A stretch of DNA of 64,000 bases, from positions 62,001 to 126,000 of the forward strand of contig JAFEVB010000010.1 in NCBI GenBank assembly GCA_032629725.1, written 5' to 3'. This stretch comes from Gremmenia infestans (taxonomy: Eukaryota > Ascomycota > Leotiomycetes > Helotiales > Hamatocanthoscyphaceae). Under the pieces are notes generated by a model, which was not told the DNA's origin, searched no databases, and saw only the letters and a list, made by a program, of their open reading frames with translations. The position numbers were made by a program, and so were the translations under genes. Below, one piece after another: positions 1 through 12,228 of this stretch; the stretch's first letter is position 1; every line of letters starts with the position of its first letter.

Positions 1-729
1 TTTGAAACTTAACAAGAGACAGAAGATCACCGAGTTGCTGTGAAACTATCAAAGAATTATTTCGACTATACAGAGTGTCCAGTCTATATATTTTACCCTA
101 CGTTAAGCAAACGTCCAAGGGCTGATAAAGTAATACGGATGTGAAATAGATCATAAAGGCTGAAAGCCTATAACAAGATAGAGTCAATACTAGAGATCTA
201 TTGGAAGTTATCAATAGCTGTCATGGACGTTTTCTACTATCTTACTCGGAAGAGTAGGTGATTTAGAAAGGCTATCTAGATGATGAATAACCCATATTGT
301 AAGATCTCACTTGAGCTTGCTCTTGGCATTGCTTACGTATTGGCACGAAGCAGTAACAAGCTCCTTGGCTTCAAAAAGCTACTGCAACATATCCAGCGAC
401 GTGTAAATGTTTTGGCTTACATGGTCAGTCGAGCGGCCGACATCCCACCTGGTCTTATGTCAGCTTCTAACCCGAGTTCAGTTCTTGTTCTCAGCCTCAG
501 GTGTGATTGAGTAGCGTCGATTTACAAAGTTTTGTGATAAGACAACCTTTTCCTGAAATTGAACATGTCGACAAGAATCAGCATTTCGTATTTTAAAGAT
601 TATTATTAGGGTTTGTCCTGGACTTCCACAAATATCCCCACTGTCTAAGTTTAGTAACACCAAACAACAGCAATCATGGGTCAATGACATCCTTCTTGGA
701 TAATTAGCAATATGCTAACCTGATTAGAA
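1..729. other. No gene assigned at the window start
   Basis: No convincing gene is visible here. A 76-codon plus-strand open frame (280-510) ends close to a possible GTGTGA donor, and a branch-point plus acceptor pair (GCTAAC ... TGATTAG, ending at 727) precedes the next coding block. An upstream exon of the following gene could therefore lie here, but the reading phases do not join cleanly, so none is called. Confidence 0.4.
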
Positions 730-2676
730 CCTACATGTAAACACTGCGGGCATAACGAAAAGACTTGTGGGTCGAAGAAGGTTGATGTTGAAATTGGTAG
801 TGATGAAGAATGCGAGAGCAAGACCCTTGAGACCGATGAGGAATCCGAGGTCGAGTATGAAGAGGATGATTACTCTGCCGAGGAAATTGAGGTAGATGAA
901 GATGGCTCGGGTCGCGAAGAACACATCGAGGAAATCGATACCAAGACCTCCAAACTCTCCAAAACCACGAAAGCTTCCAAGTCCACCAAATCCCGCGAGC
1001 TCAAGCAAACAGACGACTTCGACGATGTATTAAACGGTTGCTCAGACAAAGATCTTGAAATTGAAGATGATTGTTCAAATCAAGATGAACAGGCGAGCAA
1101 GACGAAGAGGAAGAGATACACACGGAGAACATTTCGGAGGCAGAAATAGAATATGACGAGTATTCCGAAGAAGAGGTGGAAGTGGTGAGCTATTACTTGG
1201 AAGACGATACAGAGCTTAAGGAGGGGTTTTCAGAAGAAGATACTACAGTCAACGCCAAGTCATCCAGCAAGAGCAATAAAGCTAAGGGTGATTACAAGAA
1301 AGAGAAGGGGGCCGAGATTAAATGTTCCGGCGAGAACAAGCCTAAGGATGATTGCAATAAAGAAGCGGGGGTAAAAATCAAATCTTCTAAAAAGAATGTG
1401 AAAGAAAAGGAGGATTTAAAAAAGGAATTAGGTGGCAAGAGCAAGTCTGGCAAGAAGAGCAACGAGGCTGAGTCAGGTTACGAAGAAGAGATTGACGTTG
1501 AGAGCGATTTTTCCAGAGAGGATGTGAATATTGAAGAGGATTGTTCGGAGAAGGTATATTTCAACTATCTGAAGTAGCCAAGTTGACGTTCCGCAGCAAA
1601 CAGTCTAGCGCCAAAAGATTCAGCAGTAAAGGTTCTATATTATTAACCGCTAGCGCGAAGCATTCTAGCAGCAAGGAAATGGAAATCGAGGCCTGCGATA
1701 CAAAAGACATAGAATATGAGGTAAATAAAGATTCAACTACAATAACAGTGCAGGACTAAATGTTACATAGGTCGAGGGCCATAAATCAGAGGCCGAGGGT
1801 TCCGATTGCGAGGAAATAGAGACAGTCGAAGAGGATTACGAGGTTGAGGACTTGATCGAAATGGTGGATGAAGAGCACGAGTCTGGAATGGAATCTGGCT
1901 CTGAGGATGAAGGCATTGAGTACGAGTATGGATACAAGCAAGAGGTATGAATGTTAATATAGATTTCCCTTTCTTGGTGGAGAGAAACTGCTACCCATCA
2001 TTGGCTGCTGATTCAAGTTCCGGGGACTGCGAGACTAACGTACGTGAACTTGTAGAGCGAAAATGAAGAGTTCGAGGGGTCAGAAGAGGGAGAACAGGAA
2101 ATTGGCATTGAGCATGAAACGGAAGAAGTTAACGAGACAGAAAGATATCAAATCCAGACTGGAAGTAGCAAAGAGAAGGAGAAGATAATTCGGGGCGACC
2201 TCGTCTCTGCCGCTGAAGGTTTGATGCAAGTGGGCTTAGCAAAAAAGGGTGGAAAATCGTACGAAGACACCACCGGCAAGGGAAAAGCAAAGGGATTTCG
2301 GAATGGTTCATGTTCCAGCAAAGAAGTGATAGCTGGTGAATGTGCAGACAAGCGTAAAACGCCGATGGGCAAAGGGAAAGCAAAGGGGTTTCCGAACATC
2401 CCTACCTCTAGCAAGATGGCGGCCGGGATGGAAAGGGGAAGTGGAGTTCTGAATAGCCAAGGCTCCATAAAAGGGATGCGTACCAGCGAATTTGCCGAAA
2501 CGCGAGAGGTTCAGACTGGCGGACACCGCTTTTTGGAGAGCCTCGTCTCTATCGAAGAAGTCACTACCAGCGTGTTTACGGCTGGGAAAGAATGGCATCC
2601 TCATCATTCTGTTTGCATCCCAGCCTATGATAATCATACTTGGGAGGCGCGTAGAAAGCGTGATCAGTTGGCTTAA
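730..2676 (+). CDS. Acidic/basic low-complexity hypothetical protein, multi-exon, 5' end unresolved
   Basis: I do not recognise a family. Four blocks join in phase 0: about 1149-1553, 1604-1720, 1771-1944 and 2056-2676 (stop). The introns are 1554-1603 (GTATAT..CAG), 1721-1770 (GTAAAT..TAG, ACTAAAT branch) and 1945-2055 (GTATGA..TAG, ACTAACG branch). The product alternates acidic Glu/Asp stretches with Lys/Ser repeats such as SSKSNKAKGD, and the last exon repeats a GKGKAKGF segment. Upstream, 730-1146 is open in another frame with the same composition, contains CKHCGHNEKTC (possibly a degenerate zinc knuckle) and ends in TAG at 1147. I could not link it to 1149 with a good intron, and no ATG is evident. 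It is either a real gene with a missed intron or a decaying one. Low-complexity nuclear or DNA-associated proteins look like this, but no function can be assigned. Confidence 0.5.
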
Positions 2677-4392
2677 TTGCAATTATAAAGGAGAGAAATT
2701 GGTTGATACTATGCAACCATGGAGGTAATTAATTAGTACTGTAGTAAGAGATTATCGAGAATCATGCTCAGTCCCTAGATAGTGAAGATTATAATTCACG
2801 AATAAGCGTCTGACTCTAGCTTGAAATGTGACTCTTGGTGACTGAAAAGGCTTAAGAGGTGGCAAAATCTTGTCCATGATATAGCTCAGTTGGCAGGAGT
2901 TGGAGAATTTCACCTACATGGGTATATGTGATATCGCAAGGACTCATAAACTCATAAGTATAATACATGGTGATCCCGAGAGACTGCATTTTAGAGGTAG
3001 CATATATTACACCTTACCGAGAGGAACGAAAGCAGGGCTCAGGTCATGCCATCATATTTAAGAATACTAAGCTAGAGAGAAGAGCTCTTGTAAGAACCCA
3101 GAGTATGAAAGTTTGCTTAAATACTCAGGCACCAGCAATTAAACGACTAGCAAAGTACGATTTGGATTCATCAAGTGACAGGTCATGTGACTAATTGACC
3201 GCTCGTAACAATAACCATCATCCGTAGGAAATATTCTGACCATCCTGGAAACGCCAATTCTTCGTCCTGCTAGAGGCTGAGTGCGTTGGTCGTAGTAAAT
3301 ATGAGTATAATTCTGAAATTCTGGGTTTAAGGGGTACTTGTCCGAATGGTTCCTTAGAAGACTCTAAAATTGTCTGCTTTACGCATGATAAAAAAGGCGC
3401 TCGCATTTAGAACTTATTGCTAGGATTAATAAGTTAAACGCTTTTACCGCCAATTAAGGCTATTCCCGCTCCTTAATCCTCTAGTATTTCATCACACCAT
3501 ACTAATTGTCTAGAGGTTTCACGAGGTATTATTCAAGTCTAAGTTCGATGACAAGGCATGGAGGAGGTCTTACCTCCGCATCGCTTAGTCATCTGTGCTA
3601 AGTCACATAACTGAAAATCCTACATCGCGACATTAAGTATAAGTTTATACTATAGTTCAAGTATCTTGAAGGTAGGTATATAGTATTAGAATTAGAATTA
3701 AACCTGGCTAACTCCTTAGCGACGCTAAGCTACGCATATGAAGCGTCGCGTCGCGGGGCAATGTTCCTCCTTAGACATGTAAGATAGTCACGTGAAATTA
3801 TATTGACCCTTTTTCAGTGGCCATTGTTTCTTACTGTGCTGTTGTCTTGTATGGGCCATAAGACGGATTTAGGACATCCTTGGATACTTCGTATTTTACT
3901 CTATACGCAACTATTGTGATGATGATATTTTTAGCTTCAAAACATGAAAGAGTTGAATTTTTGGTTGGATGTTGGATGTTGATGTTCAAACTTCAAAGGA
4001 GGGGAGGAGGGAGGCACTGTACTGTACTGTACGTACTATTACGGGGTAAGTAGCCAGACTGGTGGAGCATTGGTGGAGTGTTACAGCGGGGCCAGGGGCG
4101 ATTCGTGAACCAACCAACCAACAACATCGCTGAAGAACTTACCAACCGGGCCTAAAATACGCCGTAACTGCGCCTCAAACGCCTGATTAACGACCTCTGT
4201 TGCCTGCCCGCCATTATACCAGCTTCTTTCTTCTCTCTCCTCCATATTCATACCTACCTATACCTACCTATTCATCGCGAGAACTCTTCAAGTATCTCGA
4301 CAATTTAATCATCAAATTCTTCACTTACTGTTACTGTTCTTCAACAATTATCTCCTTTCCTGCTGTTCCTTCCCTTCCCTTCCACCACCACC
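2677..4392. other. Intergenic, AT-rich, no gene seen
   Basis: Open frames here are short and lack coding character. There is a tract of overlapping CTGTA repeats near 4015-4037. Just before the next gene, a pyrimidine-rich leader with CCTA repeats (about 4230-4390) probably forms its 5' UTR. Confidence 0.5.
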
Positions 4393-5561
4393 ATGTCGTC
4401 CGCCATGGCTCACAGCCTTATGCGCCGAGGCGCTGAGGCTACCATTTATAACGAGAAGCTCCAGTTGCCAACATGGGGTATCGTGCTCTTTAGCTTCACT
4501 GCCGTCGTCTACCTGGTTGTGTCTGGCGTTGTACGTTTTCCCGCGAAAGTCCGTGTATATGCTCTGCTAACCACCACCATCTACAGATCGAGTATACCTT
4601 GGGTCGAGTCGTTCCAACCCTCCTCATGATCGAATCTCCCCCCGAGTCCATCGTCTTCGAGCCCCTCGCGACCGACGACACCGATGACACCCTGAACAAG
4701 AACCCCGACGCCAGCACTGAGGCCCAGGCTGTCAAGCCCAAGCCCACCACCGCCAGCTTCCGGGCCACCCTCAAACTCCTGTCACAGAAAGGCGGTTTCC
4801 GCGCTCGTTTCCGCGGTCTCTCGGTCTTCCTCGTCAACCGGATTGCTATCTCATGGGTCGCACAATTCATTTCTTTCCTTCCTTTCGTTCCTCGCAGTGC
4901 TGGAACCGTTGTTGCGGCTGTCTTGTGCGCTCAGCTCTCGGTCGCCTGGACACACATTGTCATCTCTGAACCCAGCCCTAAGATGTGGTTCCGCCGTCTC
5001 CCGAGCACCAAGACATGGAGCAAGGTTGCAGCGCCTACTGCAGTTCTCGCTATCGCAGAGCAGGTCACTGTTCTCATCCCAGTGTACCTTGGCATGATGA
5101 GCGGCATTGGAGACCAGTTGCAGACTCCTGACCAGATGGCCAACATCGACGGCCGCCAAGCGTGGATCATCACTCTCAAGGGTGTCGGTATTGGCGCTCT
5201 CGCTCTGGTTCTCGGATTCCTCTTGGTTGTGCCCGCAGACGTTTCCTTAACCCGTGTCCAAGCATCCCTCCTCGCCGATTCCGAAGAGACCATTGTCCCC
5301 TTTGACCGCAGCTTCAACGGCAAGGTCATCCCCGAAATCGTAGGCGGAACTGGCGCCATCGGTATGCTGGATGCGTGGAAGAGCTTTGACTGGGCTGCCC
5401 GTGTCAGACTTGTGAAGGCATACTTTAAGGTCTTCTTGATGCAGTTGGCTATTGCTTCTGTGTTCGTCGTTGTTGCCGTCCTTGAGGTCGCCCTTGTCTT
5501 GGGCAAGAGCAAGAAGGTGGCTGATGGCGAGCCTGATTCTATGGGGCTTGATCTGATGTAA
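4393..5561 (+). CDS. Multi-pass membrane protein, unknown function (370 aa)
   Basis: Two exons, 4393-4530 and 4587-5561, are separated by a 56-base intron (GTACGT..CTACAG with a GCTAAC branch), phase 0. The start ATG follows a CCACCACCACC leader, a good fungal context. The protein has about five to six hydrophobic segments: one near residues 29-46, two in the 140-190 region, one near 210-235, one near 260-280 and one at 335-360. Charged loops and a Thr/Asp-rich stretch lie near residue 65-80. It resembles an uncharacterised membrane protein that I believe is widespread in filamentous ascomycetes, but I cannot name its family or substrate. No signal peptide is evident; the N-terminus is probably cytosolic. 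Confidence 0.75.
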
Positions 5562-7176
5562 ATTGCTCATCAACACACAGTGAGTGACGGTTCCTACGAA
5601 CGTATATATGTTCTCGATAAGCTAGAATGGTCACGCTACTAAATTGTAACAATGAAAGTGGAATTGGGAAAGAGATAGTTATGATGAATCGCTTTTTATT
5701 TTGTCATGGAATGAAGATCGTCTTGGATGGATCAAGGCGTTTAATACTGGATTCTGGGCGATCTGATACAATATCACTGATTATAAGGTCTAAAACAATA
5801 CAATGCATTTCATACAACGGCACCCCTCAATCTGATTGCGCTTGAAAATTGTTTCTGGCTTACCAGGGTTTTTCTTTTACAGGGTTTAGAACCAGACCAG
5901 CTATTTCTGATTGTTGTTGCCAAGTGGACGTTCATTTTCCCCAATCCTGCGAATCCTTCGTTCGCCGAGATATAGATTATATCGCCTTTGCTTCCACCAC
6001 ACGTGTCGAGTGACGAAACTACGTCATTGCTGCTCCTGCTATGGCTAAAATCTTTCCTGGCGGCGATTAGATATTTCTCAAGCATGTTATGATTGCGTCG
6101 CGAGTCTTTTCTATGATCCTTACCTTATAAATCGTCTGCTAATAGTGCTAGAGGCACTGATGTATTCGAGAAGCGAATCTGCTGCCAATGTGCTCTTCTC
6201 AAATCAAGTAAGTTTTGTTAAGAAGCCATTGATTAAAGGAGAGCACAACCTCGATTCTTGGGATATCTAGGTCAGGTGATAATGATATTTGAGTTGTTTA
6301 GTTTAGAAGAAAATTAAAAAGAGTGTGGAGTAGAGATGCAATGCAATGCAAGGAGGCACTAACATATATATAAGTATTAGGTAGGCGTGCCATGCCATGC
6401 TCCCATAATTGAAGTATCAGGGGTCAGCAGTTTCTTGGCAAAGACTTGGCTTCTCCTTCTGTTTACTCCCATGTGGCTGCGTGAATTTAGCCACCCAGTG
6501 AGGCCTCAGCGCCAAAGTATGTAGATATTGAGCAGCCTTATCCATATTTTCTAAGGACTCTTGCGGAAACTTTCTCAAGGTGCAGAGTTTTGGTTTATGA
6601 TGCTATTTATTAGTGGCCAATTCAAAGTCACCTATGTAAAGAACATTCTTTGTTGCTGTTGAAGTGGCCAATCGTTCACGTTGCGTTCCTTGTATAGCGC
6701 CCCGCTATGACCACAAGCTGAATATTATGTACAGTATGCAGATAGTGGAGAAACAATAGTGATCGAATAGCCCACCGTACTTGATTACCGATTGTTAGTT
6801 ACAAGCTGCCTAGCTTCTGCGATAAAGTGTTCTGCAGGTCTTGATTGGCTACTTCCATCAATAGAAAAAGGCACAATGCTTAATTTCGAAGCCAACCCAC
6901 CCACCGATGCATTGATTTAGCATCTCAAAAGTTGTTAGCAGCCGTCAATTCAAGTCTTGGACATGTGATAAGTGCATGTAATTGGCTATTTTCACCACAG
7001 TCGCAACATGGCTCTGACTGTACTAATGGTAACAAGGCAAGACTTCCTGCAGCATTAAGAATCAAACATCTCCGGAGCCAGCAGAGCTTTTAACTGGGTC
7101 TGAGAGCAACATAGAACTTATCTGTACTCAATTGATATGACTAAGTGACGAAGTGACTCCTGGTTGAGATATATAT
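5562..7176. other. Intergenic, no gene seen
   Basis: This is AT-rich sequence. A 91-codon ATG frame on the minus strand (6085-5810) has no recognisable family, and its composition does not persuade me that it is coding. No RNA gene is evident. Confidence 0.4.
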
Positions 7177-7959
7177 ATGGGTAGCAAATACCCCAAAGGT
7201 TCTATTATCCGCACTCGACGCACATGTTATTGGAACAAGCAGAATCGTTACAAGCATCTTGAAAGCAATCCCGAGTCTACAGACTTCCAGTCGTATAGTT
7301 TGTACCTTTCGGGCAAAATGCATAACATCATTTCACCCGCCATCTTGTACTGGGGCACACCAGTAGTACTCATCACGACAGAAAACGAAGACGGCACATA
7401 CAACATCGCTCCAATATCATCTGCCTGGTGGCTCGGTCACCGCTGTATGCTGGGCCTATCAGCAATGAGCCAGACAACGCAAAACATGCTCCGGACCAAG
7501 AAATGCGTTCTGAATCTCCCCTCCCAGGACATGACACCCCACATCAACCTCCTCGCACGCACCACTGGAGCAAACCCAATGTCAGAATGGAAAGTCGGCA
7601 CGGGATACTCATACGTCAAAGATAAATTCCAACACGCCAAGCTCACACCTCAAAAGTCAGATCTTGTCGCACCTCCTCGAATCCTCGAATGCCCTGTTCA
7701 GATGGAGGCTGAAGTGATGGATCATCATGAGATGATGAAGGACTTGTCGGATCGGAAGGGGCTGACGCTGGCGATTGAGGTGAAGATTCTGAGGATCCAT
7801 GTGCAAGATGAACTCCGGCTGCAAGGACATGAGAATCGGATCGATACAGATAAATGGCATCCATTATTCATGGTCTTTCAGGAGTACTACGGTATGGGCT
7901 CGAAGCGGTTGGAGGAATCTCTTCTGGCTAGGATTGACGAGAGCAACTATCGCGCTTGA
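7177..7959 (+). CDS. Flavin reductase-like (FMN-binding split-barrel) protein, DIM6/NTAB type
   Basis: The 260-residue product carries the flavin reductase-like domain from about residue 48 to 215. The block MHNIISPAILYWGTPVVL, then NIAPISSAWWLG, then LGLSAMSQTTQNMLR matches the FMN-binding family found in fungi and bacteria, where such proteins reduce or hold FMN, often to serve a partner oxygenase. The domain begins at the internal Met at 7318, but the longer start at 7177 is kept because about 45 preceding residues include the conserved-looking DFQSYSLYLSG lead-in. The C-terminus is suspicious: the frame stops at 7957-7959, while a neighbouring frame stays open with acidic coding-like content from 7938 to 8078. 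This suggests a one-base shift or a different natural end. Substrate and partner are unknown. Confidence 0.8.
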   Translation: MGSKYPKGSIIRTRRTCYWNKQNRYKHLESNPESTDFQSYSLYLSGKMHNIISPAILYWGTPVVLITTENEDGTYNIAPISSAWWLGHRCMLGLSAMSQTTQNMLRTKKCVLNLPSQDMTPHINLLARTTGANPMSEWKVGTGYSYVKDKFQHAKLTPQKSDLVAPPRILECPVQMEAEVMDHHEMMKDLSDRKGLTLAIEVKILRIHVQDELRLQGHENRIDTDKWHPLFMVFQEYYGMGSKRLEESLLARIDESNYRA

Positions 7960-9095
7960 CTCGCAGCAATGAGACTGCCCAAGGTGCGGATACAGATATG
8001 GTAAAGGAGGAGGTGTTACCCGTCGTAGAAGCTATAGGGGGAATTGAAGAGATGGAAGAAAACAAGGCGGTATGGTAAGAAGGGAGGAACTGTATCAAGT
8101 TTACCCCCACATGGAGTTATTCTTAGACTTCTTAGAGAGTCCCGACATACTTTTCAATATCAAAAATTTTAGCCTAATTTGTGCATGGCCGAAAATGACG
8201 CTGTCGAAAAGCTTCCAAGATAACTTCGAATGTGATTTGCAGTCGAGGAGTTAAGCATTCAGGACTTCCGTGGCTGCAGTTAAACGAAGTTGCGATCAAG
8301 TGCCGAGCCCCCGCTTTATATAGAATCCTAGTCACTTAACCCTGACCAGAACCCTGAATAACGGACAATCCCGGCCCGAGCTGCCATAAAGATCGTCTTG
8401 ATATATATTCTTCCAAAGGGGGAAGGTATAGTAAATTGAGGATCTATCAGATGGAACGCTGAGAAATTGGAGATGTCTCTCGGCGCCTCGGTAACCTTCA
8501 CCTTCTCACCCCTGAATATGTGTCGCGCATGCCCCTTTATTTTGATTACAACTATCGTTTTTATATATTAAATGCCCGACGACGCGAGTATATGAACAGT
8601 TCGAGACAAGGTCTACCAGCTGTGCATCGGCCCTGCGTGGCATTCCATCGTTTGCTCCTCCCGGAACAAGAAGCGGCCGTGAGATAGGATAAACTGGCCT
8701 GCAGATCACTCTTGGGTAAAGCAAACGAGATCGCCCTCAACTTAGGATCAGTGAAGGCGTGGGCCAATCTAGAGCTTTGGAGATATGCCAATATCTCTTA
8801 AAAGGGTTGCGAGCTGAATTCTTTGCAGCATGAGGAATGCAAGAAGTGTGCTGAAGAGCCAGTGGACCCTTGTACTGCCTGCTTCTCAGAACTGCCTATT
8901 GCGAACAGTGTACAGATGTTATTGAGGCGATGACGAATACATCTCTACATTATTCATCTCATCCTAGAAGGGATGCACCTTGATATTATATATAGCTGGT
9001 ACACATTTGTCCGATCCGGTGCTGTCCAACTCTCACTCATTCCACCACCTTCACTCACTTCTTGTGGCGGATTTTCTGGGACCTCTTAATTCAAG
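7960..9095. other. Intergenic; first ~120 bases may be a shifted C-terminal tail
   Basis: 7938-8078 reads as an acidic tail (VKEEVLPVVEAIGGIEEMEE) out of frame with the gene before it. The rest shows no credible gene. The last ~100 bases, with a TATATATAG box near 8988 and a CT-rich leader, look like the promoter and 5' UTR of the following secreted hydrolase gene. Confidence 0.4.
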
Positions 9096-11251
9096 ATGCA
9101 TTTCCTTTTGCCTTTATCCAGTCTTATAATTGCTGTTGTGCTAAGTCCGCTCTCTGATGCTGCGACACCGAATTGTCCCTTATTGGGACCTGTTTTTCCT
9201 AAGCCTAGAAACATCACAACCAACTCTATAATGCAGGCTGCTTTTGCAAATTTCACCTCATTTCTTCAGGGTCGAGATGCAGCTATTGAAGGAGAAATGA
9301 ATTCATACTCTCTCGAAGTCTTCTCCGCCGATGATCAGGATACATCAGCCTTCACTTGGTATCACACGGCTACGAACCTACCGTCTTTCAACTCTACGGG
9401 CGTGACAGAAGTTGATGGAGACTCTGTGTATAGGATAGGAAGTCTTACCAAGCTGTTTTCTATGTATACATTCCTGATTGAGGCTGGGGACTTTTACTGG
9501 AATGCACCGATTACCGACTTTGTATCAGAGTTGCAAGTCATCGCAGCGAACAAAAGTGGCAATGCACTTACGAAGGTCTCGTGGAATGATATTACAATTG
9601 GTGCTTTGGCATCCCACTTAGCAGGCCTTTCATCAGACAGTAAGCAGAGCGGTCTTTGTGAAGTAGATGAAAATTTCTAACTCATATATAGCTTCGGTAA
9701 TGGGAGAGTTGACGCAGTCAGTCCCCGATAATATTGAGCTAGTATATCTGGGCTTTCCTCCACTGCCTGAAGCGGATATTCCGACGTGCGGTACCTGGCC
9801 CGAGTGCGATCGAGCACGTAAGTTGAACTTCTGAAGAATAATGCATATTTGCCTATATCAGATCTTGAAATCGAAATAAGCCATTCTAATCTTGATATAG
9901 AATTCTTCAACGTCTTGCAACGATTTGATCCAGCTTTTGCACCATTTGGTACCGCGGCATATTCAAACATCGCCTACCAGATACTTTCATATGCTTTGGA
10001 AGCCATCACTGGCAAATCATTCGAGGCAATGCTTGATGAATCAATAATCAATAGATTGAACTTACAAAGAACTTTCTATAACGCCCCTTACGAATCCATT
10101 GGAATTATTCCTGGAACAGTGAAGAGCACTAATTGGTATTATAGTCTTGGCGAAGAAAATCCGTAAGTGTAGATCAGACAAATTTCCGATTTTGTCAGCT
10201 TGTACTCACATCTTCAAGCGCAGGAAACATGTATGCATCTTCGTCTGATATCGCCAGAATTGGACGGTCAATCCTGAACTATGAAATTCTTTCTGGGCCT
10301 CAAACTCGGCGTTGGATGAAGCCAGACGCCTTCGATGCGGACCCTAGAGCTGGTATTGGAGCTCCGTGGGGAATTCGAAGAATCCATATGAACGACAGCT
10401 TCGCTCAGACGTACCGTATTGTTGACACATACGACAAAGGCGGATCGATCAGCGTGTGGGACACCTTCCTGGCCCTCATTCCTGATTATGATGTTGGCTT
10501 CATCCTTATGATTGCGGGTAATAACATCAATGATCTTGAGATGCAATTCTTGGATGCCTGGGGAGACATCATCATCCCCGCGCTGGAAGCAACAGCAAGA
10601 GATCAAGCGGGGACTGACTATGCAGGAACGTATTCAGCGGGAGCGTCTAGTGGGAATAACAGCGCTTCTAAGCTGAAAGAGAGAACGCCTGCCGCACCAC
10701 CACTAGGTGTAAGCGTGGCAGAAGACAGCATAAACCCGACAAACAAGACTCTCGTCAACGCCGTGGCTGCTCTCAATGCGACAAGCGCAGCCGTCCCTCA
10801 CAATTCCGCGACCCTCAACTCTTCCCTGACCATTGCGCTGGACGAAAAGCCAGGTCTGGGGGTCACGAGTTGGATAAGCAACGGAACGGACATGATGCTC
10901 ACCGTCAAACAACTTATGACCAATTACTCGGACCCATACTGGGTCAATCTTAGCATCCGACTGTATCCGACAGATCTCGTGGTCACGAGCGATGGAACAA
11001 GGCAGCAGTCTTTCAAAGCCATTTTCGAAGATCTCGCGTCTCCACTGGTGGAAAAGACATACTCAACTGCTTGTGCGACGTGGATTGGCCCCACCGCGTA
11101 TGTGTATGGATCGTTGGCGCTAGACCAGTTCTTCTTCACTACTTACAGCAACGGGACGGTGACTGTGGATCCCCGGGCGTTGAGGGTGACGCTGGAGAAA
11201 GAGGCGCCTTCGTCCAATAAGAGAAGTGTTCGACAGGAGCATGTATTATAG
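9096..11251 (+). CDS. Secreted beta-lactamase-fold serine hydrolase (ARB_00930-like), 654 aa
   Basis: Four exons are inferred: 9096-9639, 9692-9817, 9901-10162 and 10219-11251. The introns are GTAAGC..ATAG, GTAAGT..ATATAG (TCTAAT branch) and GTAAGT..AAG. A signal peptide covers about residues 1-22. The beta-lactamase/transpeptidase-like domain carries the nucleophile motif SLTK (near residue 118), the second motif YSN (in AYSNIAYQ) and a later KGGS segment in place of the third KTG-type motif. Cysteines in the CGTWPECDR segment are typical of this fungal group. A second domain of about 200 residues follows and matches the C-terminal beta-sandwich region of ARB_00930-type proteins. Many N-glycosylation sequons (NFT, NST, NSS, NLS) fit secretion. 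The true substrate is unknown; esterase or amidase activity is possible. The third acceptor is taken at 10218 rather than the nearby CAG at 10223 because only the former keeps the frame and gives NPAGNMYASSSD. Confidence 0.85.
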
Positions 11252-12228
11252 GTGACTAGGTTTGTTCCGGGTTGGAGAAACATTTTGATGTCTAAATTAA
11301 CTTTTAATGTATCAGAGAAAGTACACTATGCGAAGTTTCAAGAGGTTTTCCTACATTTGTGATGCATCGTTATTGTATGATATGCTTATTTGACTTGGGG
11401 CCATAATAATGCTTTGCAAGTGGCTGTTATTGATTCCATAGCTTATATTCGTATAAGTTTCAAAACCATTATTTCATTCGTGCATTAATCTAGCGATTCT
11501 TACCATTATTGACTTTGATTTGTTCTTCTCAATACCATTTTGGCATCTTTGTGAGCTGTTCTATGTCTGATAAATCTCATTTCTTGATGCTGTCATTTAC
11601 CCATTGGTCTGAGTAGTCATTAATTTTGCACCCCTGCAGGAAACCGACTTGCCCTTCACAGTACTCGTAACAAGGAAATCCATCAACAAACAAATCAAGC
11701 TTTATTTATCCTGTAGGATACAATTTCAAATAGATTGCTTGGTCACTTCTAAGAAAGTAGTGGTAGAATATGTGGGGTTTAAATCCCACCCAAGCAAAGC
11801 CTCCGTTGAGCGATCAGCAATGTATACTTTCAATTGCCCGGAGATGGTTTGTATCGGCAGCTCAGCTTTCCTTACATCATTTTGTCAAACATCTGATTAA
11901 TCCTTATAATCTGTCTCTTTCTTCCCTTGCTGCGTCTGCTAATCAGGTTCCGGCTTTGGTGCGTGGCATCTATCCAGTGGTCCGACTTCTTTATTTTTTA
12001 CGGGATGTTGCAGAGATGCCCTCACCTTCCCGTTGTTTCAAAACCAGCTCCCATATCACCTTCTAGCACGTGTAAGAATGACATATTGCTCCCAAGATAT
12101 ATCATCCATTTGTAATTAATAGTACAAGTGTTGCTCATGTTGCTGTTGCTGAAGCTTCTACACACACTCAACTATCAAACGTCAAAAATTTCATCCCACA
12201 CTGGAAGCTTGATCACACGCTCGTCACA
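11252..12228. other. Intergenic, no gene seen
   Basis: This is AT-rich sequence with short open frames only. A tRNA-like arm (GTGGG..CCCAC around 11773-11790) was considered and not accepted. The end of this stretch is the 5' leader of the exonuclease-domain gene. Confidence 0.4.

Noticed and set aside
11733..11795. tRNA-like sequence with an acceptor-like GCTTGG..CCAAGC pairing and a GTGGG..CCCAC T-arm
   Set aside because: The T-loop is eight bases, a proper anticodon stem does not form, and the D-arm is missing.
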